Shown one piece after another: positions 15,456 through 20,960 of a DNA stretch of 20,960 nt. Position 1 is the stretch's first letter. Each line of letters starts with the position of its first letter. Below the pieces are notes generated by a model, which saw only the letters and a list, made by a program, of their open reading frames with translations, was not told where the DNA came from and searched no databases. The DNA comes from CAIVAT01 sp964355945 (GTDB lineage Bacteria; Bacteroidota; Bacteroidia; Bacteroidales; FEN-979): NCBI GenBank assembly GCA_964355945.1, contig CAYHGE010000066.1, positions 1 to 20,960 of the forward strand, read 5' to 3'. The position numbers and the translations under genes were made by a program.

Positions 15456-16577
15456 CTATAACCCGAACCGGTACTGCACCCCGCCAATGAATTGATTCCG
15501 GGTGCCCAGGAAACCATATTCAGCCCGCAGCATAAAATGCCTGTTGATCTGAAACTGGGTGCCGATGACGAAATTCCATTTGTTTTTCAGGGATTTCTCC
15601 AGTGAGTACTGAACCGTGGCACTGTTGCCATCATTCAATGCTGCATCCGCGGCAGTCAATACATCGCTTGCTTTACCCAGGGCTTTATTGGCTGCCTCAT
15701 ACTTCGATACATTGACCGGATTCTTTTGCTCAACCGGGGTAAGTCCGTCCCACCAGGCAGTTACCTGCTGCGACGTTTCTCCGACTTTTACAAACCCCTG
15801 GTCAACTTTTGACTGTAATTCACTGGTGGGTAATACTTCTGAAAGGTTTATCGAACCCATGGTATTGGAAGTAAAATTAACCCTGAAAGCACCCACCCAG
15901 GCGGCGATGTTCATGTTCGGGTTTTTAAACTGGTAGGTTTTACCAAACCTCGGGTCAAAGACAAAGGTAAACACGGGTTTGTCGAGCGCGCTTACATCGG
16001 TCCAAACAAAATTCATGTCCAGGGCGATCCAAAATCCGCCTAACCCAAAGGTCGGCGTAACTCCAAAACCAAGCGCAGTGGCGTCAAACTTGGCGGTGGT
16101 CGAAATGGACCCAACCTGCGACCAGGTGCTGTCAAAATCGGGAAGCCACACCCCGGCATTAATGGCTGTTGATGTTTTGGCTTTTGCAAAAACCCCGTAC
16201 ACATTTAAAAAGGGGAAGACCCAGATATCCGGCCTGATGTTGATGGAACTGGCAGTTGCTTTCGCATCATCGAACCGGATGATCTCATCCAGGTTGTGCA
16301 TTTCCCCGTTGTTGAAGCCTACCATGAGATTGTCGATGATCAGGCTGGATTCCTGCCAGAAATAATTTACGCTGATCCCCGCAGAATATGGGAGCTGATA
16401 GCCCTTCGCCGCAGCTTTTTTACCCCAGATCGGCAAAGCGTAAGGGTATCCTTTTTTTTCAATACTATCCTTAAGTGATTCATTTTTTGAACCAACAATT
16501 TTATTCGTATAGACCTGGCTGAAGGCCTGCACAAAAAGAAAGAAACTTGCAGCAAACAGTAATAGAGATTTTTTCAT
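15456..16577 (-). CDS. Outer-membrane beta-barrel protein of unknown function with a helical insert
   Basis: The 373-residue protein starts at ATG 16575-16577; an upstream in-frame TTG (16584-16586) adds three residues but is less likely. The signal peptide is LLLFAASFFLFVQAFSQ. The middle (about 80-240) is rich in amphipathic strands (IWVFPFLNVYGVFAKAK, FDATALGFGVTPTFGLGG, FWIALDMNFVW) and the C-terminus ends with barrel strands and terminal FGL (FMLRAEYGFLGTRN, FIGGVQYRFGL). Between them, about residues 250-325, lies a charged, strand-poor stretch that looks helical (SELQSKVDQGFVKVGE, KYEAANKALGKASDVLTAAD), either a large loop or a plug. I do not recognise a named family with certainty. It could be a porin or a solute channel. 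Confidence 0.7.
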   Translation of the reverse strand: MKKSLLLFAASFFLFVQAFSQVYTNKIVGSKNESLKDSIEKKGYPYALPIWGKKAAAKGYQLPYSAGISVNYFWQESSLIIDNLMVGFNNGEMHNLDEIIRFDDAKATASSINIRPDIWVFPFLNVYGVFAKAKTSTAINAGVWLPDFDSTWSQVGSISTTAKFDATALGFGVTPTFGLGGFWIALDMNFVWTDVSALDKPVFTFVFDPRFGKTYQFKNPNMNIAAWVGAFRVNFTSNTMGSINLSEVLPTSELQSKVDQGFVKVGETSQQVTAWWDGLTPVEQKNPVNVSKYEAANKALGKASDVLTAADAALNDGNSATVQYSLEKSLKNKWNFVIGTQFQINRHFMLRAEYGFLGTRNQFIGGVQYRFGL

Positions 16578-16635
16578 AAGTATCAAATTAATTTCTTAAC
16601 AATTAGAATGGTTTGTAGTCATATTTAAATAAAAA

Positions 16636-17424
16636 TCAATTCTTTACCGGTGGGTCATACACCGGTTGTTCAGAACTTTCAGTTTTGGTTTTGGCCCGGG
16701 CCGTTTCAAAGTACACATGCAGGATAATATTGAAGGCATATAGGTTTGTGGTATCATAATGTGAATCGTACTGATAGGTTATGTTGGCCTCATACGCCAG
16801 GCGAGGTCCCCAGGCTACCGTTGCACCTCCGATCAACCGGATCCTGTTCACTGTAGAATATCTCGAATCCCAGTATGGTTCTGCATTTACATAAGGAATT
16901 ATGGAACTGCGCCCTGCTGTATACTCTTTCTCAACCATAATGCGGTATCGAAACCGGTATGAAAACGTTGCATCATTGCCAACCCAGCGAAGGTCGGTGC
17001 GAAACCGCTGTGATAGCAAAATCTCACCTTTCAGCGGTACCCTCTTGTGAATTTCGGCAAAAAGCATATCCTCAGTATATTCACCTGCGTTTTCTCCAAG
17101 GCTCCAACCCTCCATAAAACCACCACGGACCATCCATCCCTTCATTTTTTGCGCCCTGTTGTCATCCATCAGCCTGGCGTAGAACGGATGTTTAGGTTTT
17201 CCCCAGGCATAGTCTGCGTGCAGGTATATGTTCAAATCGCGGTACTTGCTCTCGTTGTATTTCGTAATGGGTATAAATGCTGAAAGACGCCACGAGGGAG
17301 TAAGCCTGTACCAGATATCGGTTTCAGGCCAGAACTCAAAAGAAGAATTCTGCGCGATTCCGGTATGGGTTAAACTTAAACTCATCATGAGCACAAATAA
17401 AGTGACAAAGAGGTTACTCCTCAT
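16636..17424 (-). CDS. DUF2490-type outer-membrane protein
   Basis: The 262-residue protein begins with a signal peptide ending near THTGIAQ (20-26) and continues with FWPETDIWYRLTPSWRLSAF, the hallmark opening of DUF2490 proteins. Further strands alternate in barrel fashion (HADYAWGK, FSYRFRYRIMVEKEY, WGPRLAYEANITYQYD, AFNIILHVYF). Members are small outer-membrane barrels with no established function. The start ATG 17422-17424 is only 3 bases past the preceding stop, so it is translationally close to the neighbouring outer-membrane gene. The end is followed by 58 bases and then another barrel gene. Confidence 0.72.
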   Translation of the reverse strand: MRSNLFVTLFVLMMSLSLTHTGIAQNSSFEFWPETDIWYRLTPSWRLSAFIPITKYNESKYRDLNIYLHADYAWGKPKHPFYARLMDDNRAQKMKGWMVRGGFMEGWSLGENAGEYTEDMLFAEIHKRVPLKGEILLSQRFRTDLRWVGNDATFSYRFRYRIMVEKEYTAGRSSIIPYVNAEPYWDSRYSTVNRIRLIGGATVAWGPRLAYEANITYQYDSHYDTTNLYAFNIILHVYFETARAKTKTESSEQPVYDPPVKN

Positions 17425-17427
17425 TTT

Positions 17428-18297
17428 TTAATCTTCCCTGCTGAATTTTTTAAATACCCCGGGGTCTTTAGCCCTTGAAGGAATAAAGAATCTTGCTCCT
17501 ATGGAAATGCCATAAGTTAAAGAAGTCATTCCATAGGTTCTCCCCGAGGCAGTTTCCGACTCATATTGATTCGATAACGCAGCAAACCCGGCCAGGAGAT
17601 CGACGGTTGGAGAAACCGAATAGCCAACGTTGAACCATGTTGACCATGTCAGTTTGGAACCAACGCCAAATCCGCCGATGTCAGCTTTTAACTCGATCGG
17701 AATCCTTGGATGCGGATAAAAATGTGCCCTGAATCCCAGGACCGGATCCCAGAAATCGACATTTTCATCTATTTCTGTGGTGTTCCCAATCCCCTGTACC
17801 GATCCGAACAGATGATACATCGTGTAACGGAAACCCAGATAGGGGTCCAGCATGAATTTGGTTCCCAGCCTGAAACGCATCCCTGCTATCAGTTCCATGA
17901 TGTGTTTTTGCATGGCAGGCTCTGCAGTGATGGTCTGGTTGCCGTTCTGGCTCGTCCACAGAATTTTTGACACCTGATTGTGGAGATAAATGTATGAAGG
18001 GGCGACAAAGAACTTTCCCTTCGACAACTCGGTATTGATCATGAACGTACCGTTCAATGAATTGATAAAATCGGCAGGATCAATGCCAAAATCCTGAGAG
18101 AGCATTTCCGACTGCACATTCCCGCTAACCCATGGCAATATTAAAAACGGGGTAATGCTGAAATTCCATTTTTCCGGGTTGCCTTTCGGATCGAATTTCA
18201 TATCCTGGGTGTGAGCGTCAAAAGACAATCCCAGGACAAAGAAAATCAACATTAATTGAACTATGGTTTTATGAGTATAGGTCTTCTTTGTATTCAT
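17428..18297 (-). CDS. Outer-membrane beta-barrel protein, family not recognised
   Basis: The 289-residue protein has a signal peptide (VQLMLIFFVLGLSFDAHTQ, residues about 13-31) and barrel-like alternating strands (NFSITPFLILPWVSGNV, KFFVAPSYIYLHNQV, FMLDPYLGFRYTMYHLF, WFNVGYSVSPTVDLLAGFAA, TYGISIGARFFIPSRA). It starts at ATG 18295-18297. It is the first of four consecutive outer-membrane genes and is joined to the DUF2490 gene by a 3-base gap. Directly upstream of it is an imperfect inverted repeat. The function is unknown; an outer-membrane pore is the best guess from architecture alone. Confidence 0.7.
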   Translation of the reverse strand: MNTKKTYTHKTIVQLMLIFFVLGLSFDAHTQDMKFDPKGNPEKWNFSITPFLILPWVSGNVQSEMLSQDFGIDPADFINSLNGTFMINTELSKGKFFVAPSYIYLHNQVSKILWTSQNGNQTITAEPAMQKHIMELIAGMRFRLGTKFMLDPYLGFRYTMYHLFGSVQGIGNTTEIDENVDFWDPVLGFRAHFYPHPRIPIELKADIGGFGVGSKLTWSTWFNVGYSVSPTVDLLAGFAALSNQYESETASGRTYGMTSLTYGISIGARFFIPSRAKDPGVFKKFSRED

Positions 18298-18316
18298 GAA
18301 GTTAATCTATTTTTTT

Positions 18317-18411
18317 AACCACTCAGGCACTAAGGACACTTAGGAACACCAGAACATAACTGACCATTTTTTTTCTTAGTGACCCTTAGTGTCCTTAGTG
18401 CCTTAGTGGTT
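18317..18411. repeat. Imperfect inverted repeat, 27-base arms, in the gap between the DszB-like and outer-membrane genes
   Basis: The left arm 18317-18343 and right arm 18385-18411 are reverse complements at 25 of 27 positions, separated by about 41 bases. The arms contain GGCACTAAGGACAC and its complement. Similar 'CTTAGTG.CCTTAGTG' tracts are known as dispersed short repeats in several bacteria. The right arm also contains short direct repeats (CTTAGTG at 18375, 18385 and 18394). It may be a MITE/REP-like unit or a transcript-processing structure separating the upstream enzyme gene from the outer-membrane genes. Confidence 0.75.
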
Positions 18412-18447
18412 TATTTTCAATCATATAGATATTTGTTCTGATCCGGT

Positions 18448-19668
18448 CTATCCCATCCTCATACCCGATGCCAGCGGATCTGCTGCATTGGGAAGTTTTG
18501 CCGTGGTGCGTTTTTTCCATTCTTCTTCAAGCAATTCACGGGCTGCCTGTTCCAGGATGTCGGGCGCTGCCCATTTTTGAACATCAAAGTCGTTTCTGAT
18601 GTAACCGTGGCTGAGCATAAAGTCTTTGCCTATCTCTACTGATACCAGGTTCTGTAGCGAGAGGTTGGGAACCAGGTCGATGGGCTTGATACCTTCGAGC
18701 GTATGCTCAACATCCAGGTAGAATGTCTGTTTATCAAGGATAGCTGCTGCCGCAGGTTTGTGTTCATTGGCCCAGCGTCCAACCTTGATCATTCCTTTCA
18801 TAAATGCAACTGCAAGCTCGGGGTGTTTTTCGTACATCACGTCGCTGCAGGTGATTGCGGCGGGGATATTTGCTACCTGCAGGGTCCAGTCGGGATACCT
18901 TGAAAGATCTTCAATCGACTTGAATTTGCCGGTGGCTTCTGAAAGCTGCTGTAATGGACCGCTTTGCATATACATCGCGTCAATTACACCATTTCCAAGT
19001 GCGGTTTCAAGCGGACGGAAAGCCAGGTCGTGTTTATGGTCGCGGCGAAGCCACAATTCCGATGGATTCTCCATTTCAGGACCCATCATCTCAGGATTGT
19101 CATACCAATCGTCCGGGTAAGGGAATTCAACAATCTGGACATCATCGCGGGTCATGCCGTTCACTCTCAGCATCAGCTCGATACCCTGTTCTTCCTGGAT
19201 TCCCCACCAGTCTGTTTTAATCTTGTTCTGGCTCCTCGAAAGACCGATCTTTTTACCTTTCAGGTCGGCCATGCGGTAGATATCGTCCCTTGAACGGACC
19301 ATCATCACACCGCCTTCGCGCGGTGCATGTGTAACTCCAAGAAGTCTTGTCCTGCGAATGTCGGCATTAACATGAATGGGAGGGAAGAGACCGCCAAACC
19401 TGATGATGTTATCCATGTTATGGATGTAATGAGGATACCAGTCATTCTCTTTGCGTGCGCGCAGGTAGTAGTACTGAACATCCATCTTTTTGTAGATTTC
19501 CTTTGTCCAGCCCAGTTCCTGATCCACATTGCTTGCCGAAATGAGCGGACAATTGGTGTAATACACTTCATTCCAATCCAAGGGAACAGTTTTGAGTTTG
19601 CCTGCTTTTTTTGCATTGGCAATAATTTTCTCCATGTTTGGAGCGGTTCTTTTTGTTGATTTTTCCAT
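18448..19668 (-). CDS. DszB-like sulfinate desulfinase (not a typical ABC substrate-binding protein)
   Basis: The 406-residue protein has the type II periplasmic-binding-protein fold, so automatic annotation may call it an ABC sulfonate/nitrate-binding protein. It has no signal peptide or lipobox, which suggests a cytoplasmic enzyme. From memory of Rhodococcus DszB (2'-hydroxybiphenyl-2-sulfinate desulfinase, Cys27/His60/Arg70), I align YTNCPLISA with YSNCPVPNA, placing Cys40 at the nucleophile. His80 and Arg90 match His60 and Arg70 with identical spacing (10), followed by RFGG and PP. RRTRLLGVTH aligns with RTRLLGIT, DLKGKKIGLS with the DszB equivalent, and the C-terminal WAAP is shared. DszB cleaves a C-S bond to give sulfite. 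The protein is longer than DszB (406 versus 365), with an extended N-terminus and a helical tail. The substrate is unknown. Start ATG 19666-19668; the transporter upstream is 78 bases away. Confidence 0.72.
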   Translation of the reverse strand: MEKSTKRTAPNMEKIIANAKKAGKLKTVPLDWNEVYYTNCPLISASNVDQELGWTKEIYKKMDVQYYYLRARKENDWYPHYIHNMDNIIRFGGLFPPIHVNADIRRTRLLGVTHAPREGGVMMVRSRDDIYRMADLKGKKIGLSRSQNKIKTDWWGIQEEQGIELMLRVNGMTRDDVQIVEFPYPDDWYDNPEMMGPEMENPSELWLRRDHKHDLAFRPLETALGNGVIDAMYMQSGPLQQLSEATGKFKSIEDLSRYPDWTLQVANIPAAITCSDVMYEKHPELAVAFMKGMIKVGRWANEHKPAAAAILDKQTFYLDVEHTLEGIKPIDLVPNLSLQNLVSVEIGKDFMLSHGYIRNDFDVQKWAAPDILEQAARELLEEEWKKRTTAKLPNAADPLASGMRMG

Positions 19669-19746
19669 GAGTCTTTGTTTTAAAAGGTTTTTTTATATTT
19701 CGACATTCTCAAAATCTTCAATCGGGTTTCTTCTCATCCAATATAA

Positions 19747-20604
19747 TTAGGCTGCTGCTACCTCTTTATCAGCCCGTGAAGCGAAAAAACGGGCCAATAT
19801 CAGCCACATAATTACAGGAACCGGTACTGCCAGCAAAATCATCACCAACACATTGGGATCCTGAACCGGAAAGGTTGCAAATGCAACGAACATGGCGCCA
19901 CCATTGCGGGAACACACACCGAGCGCCAGCGCACTGCGCTGCGACTGTTTCATGCCAAAACCCAGTAAATAAGTTCCAAATGCGATTATCAATGTAAACA
20001 GAACCTGTGCAGCCACGGCAAAACTACCGAGTGCATGGAGGAGTTCCCGCCAATACATGAATATGGTAAAACCCAATAAAAGCAAAGTAGTAAGGCTGGC
20101 TAGTTTTTTTACATAAGGAAAAATAGCTGTACCGGCTTTTTTTGCAAATACCATCATGAGAACGCCGGCTACCAGTGGCAAGAGTACCGTGAGTATGAGT
20201 TGTTTTGCCAATGCCATGCCACTAACCGATACACCGGGAATTAATACCGGAGCCAAAAGCGGCATCAGAATTACTGTGCCCACAACGGCCATTGGCATCA
20301 TAGCGGCAGAGATGTCCATATCTGCCTTTGCTTTCCGGATTAAAATGGGTAACATGGGAGCCGTTGGCGCTAGGCTAAAAAGTAATAATCCTGCGGCGTG
20401 TGCATTGGATAAAGGAAGAATCTTCGTGATCAGGATTGCCAGTACCGGGCCTAAAATCCAACTCCATACTAAAGTAAGTGTTACGAGGCGGGGACTTCGT
20501 AATGCTTTGATCGTTTCTTGCAAATTGAGCTCCAGGCCCATGGAACCCAGGTTCGCCACGCAGTAAAAGATGGCCACAATTCCGAACATGCTCTGTGCAT
20601 TCAT
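19747..20604 (-). CDS. Bile acid:sodium symporter (BASS) family transporter, copy 2
   Basis: The 285-residue polytopic membrane protein shares the BASS plan with the copy at 6190-7047: SMGLELNL, LGPVLAILITKILPLSNA, FSLAPTAPMLP, KKLASLTTLL, and a crossing-helix segment ALGVCSRN in place of the usual SLGMGTRN. It should import an organic anion with sodium. It starts at ATG 20602-20604, 50 bases after the glycyl-radical activase and 78 bases before the DszB-like gene, so the three are probably co-transcribed. The cargo may be the substrate of the desulfinase or of a glycyl radical enzyme beyond the window; this is inference from position. Confidence 0.8.
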   Translation of the reverse strand: MNAQSMFGIVAIFYCVANLGSMGLELNLQETIKALRSPRLVTLTLVWSWILGPVLAILITKILPLSNAHAAGLLLFSLAPTAPMLPILIRKAKADMDISAAMMPMAVVGTVILMPLLAPVLIPGVSVSGMALAKQLILTVLLPLVAGVLMMVFAKKAGTAIFPYVKKLASLTTLLLLGFTIFMYWRELLHALGSFAVAAQVLFTLIIAFGTYLLGFGMKQSQRSALALGVCSRNGGAMFVAFATFPVQDPNVLVMILLAVPVPVIMWLILARFFASRADKEVAAA

Positions 20605-20654
20605 AAGTTTATTTTATTCATGTTTTCATTGGTTGCGGAATCTGCAATTTCTTT

Positions 20655-20960
20655 CTATTTTTCCTCTGCCTTTTCGCTTATCCTTCCAAACGCTTCATCA
20701 ATCATTGCCTGAAAGCGTTTAACCACTTCTTCAGAAGGCGTTTTGTAATCATCGAGTTCGTAAACAACCCCAAGCGATTCATACTTGCCCAAACCAAAAC
20801 GGTGATAGGGCAGCAATTCATAATCAATCACATTTTTGTATGGCTTGATGAATTCCAGTACTCCAAGCACATGTTCATCATCGCAGTTAACCCCTGGAAT
20901 CAGCGGTGTCCGGGCAATGAACTCAACATCGGGGAAGGTTTCATAGGCTTTTTTAAAGTT
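20655..20960 (-). CDS. Glycyl-radical enzyme activase (PflA-like radical SAM protein), C-terminal part
   Basis: The frame stays open from the right edge to the stop at 20655, so only the last 101 residues are present and the CxxxCxxC iron-sulfur motif is out of sight. The visible part contains FIARTPLIPGVNCDDEH, then FIKPYKNVIDYELLPYHRFG followed by LGKYESLG. The pattern 'R.PLIPG' then 'LPYH..G..KY..LG' is characteristic of the C-terminus of pyruvate formate-lyase activases and the other glycyl-radical activases. Its partner enzyme should lie upstream, beyond the right edge. Which enzyme it activates (PFL, a diol dehydratase, or a C-S lyase such as the isethionate type) cannot be told from this part. 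Confidence 0.78.
   Translation of the reverse strand, partial: NFKKAYETFPDVEFIARTPLIPGVNCDDEHVLGVLEFIKPYKNVIDYELLPYHRFGLGKYESLGVVYELDDYKTPSEEVVKRFQAMIDEAFGRISEKAEEK

Noticed and set aside
18317..18411. CRISPR array
   Set aside because: Only two inverted arms and short overlapping CTTAGTG units are present; no regularly spaced direct repeats with unique spacers and no cas genes.
18448..19668. Periplasmic ABC-type sulfonate/nitrate-binding protein
   Set aside because: No signal peptide or lipobox, no ABC permease or ATPase gene nearby, and the DszB Cys/His/Arg pattern is kept. The fold is the same, so this is a preference, not proof.

Overview
The window looks like a scaffold piece from a Bacteroidota bacterium, probably free-living and possibly marine or anaerobic. 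Support comes from several outer-membrane beta-barrel proteins of the kind common in that phylum, A-rich upstream regions with weak Shine-Dalgarno sequences, an exported sulfatase, and moderate GC content. No rRNA, tRNA, CRISPR array, transposase or phage gene is visible. All 17 genes lie on the minus strand, so transcription runs from right to left. The window is densely coding: the longest gene-free stretches are about 161, 150 and 136 bases.

In transcription order, the right end (20960 to 18448) holds the C-terminal part of a glycyl-radical-enzyme activase of the radical SAM type, a bile acid:sodium symporter (BASS) family transporter, and a protein that an automatic pipeline would probably call an ABC substrate-binding protein. 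I read the last one as a homologue of the aryl-sulfinate desulfinase DszB, with the Cys/His/Arg active site kept at the same His-Arg spacing. Next (18297 to about 14841) come four consecutive signal-peptide-bearing outer-membrane proteins, the last cut by a 100-N scaffold gap (14741-14840). After the gap comes an apparent catabolic run: a GH63-type alpha-glucosidase, a zinc-dependent glucose-1-dehydrogenase-like enzyme, a lactonase-family lipoprotein, an aquaporin-like channel, and a coenzyme A disulfide/polysulfide reductase fused to a rhodanese domain. The left third (7047 to 1) holds a second BASS transporter, a formylglycine-type arylsulfatase, a SulP anion permease with a STAS domain, a sulfotransferase, and the N-terminus of a BamA-like POTRA/outer-membrane protein.

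The theme is sulfur. Sulfate esters are hydrolysed outside the inner membrane (sulfatase), inorganic anions could be imported (SulP), sulfo groups could be re-attached (sulfotransferase), persulfides handled (CoADR-rhodanese) and C-S bonds cleaved (DszB-like, and possibly a glycyl radical enzyme outside the window). Two equally long BASS-type carriers are candidate importers of organic anions, perhaps organosulfonates or organosulfinates. The GH63-dehydrogenase-lactonase run suggests oxidation of a sugar released from an alpha-glucoside. The least expected element is the DszB-like gene beside a BASS transporter and a glycyl-radical activase: a candidate undescribed organosulfur module. That link is inference; the enzyme substrates cannot be read from sequence.
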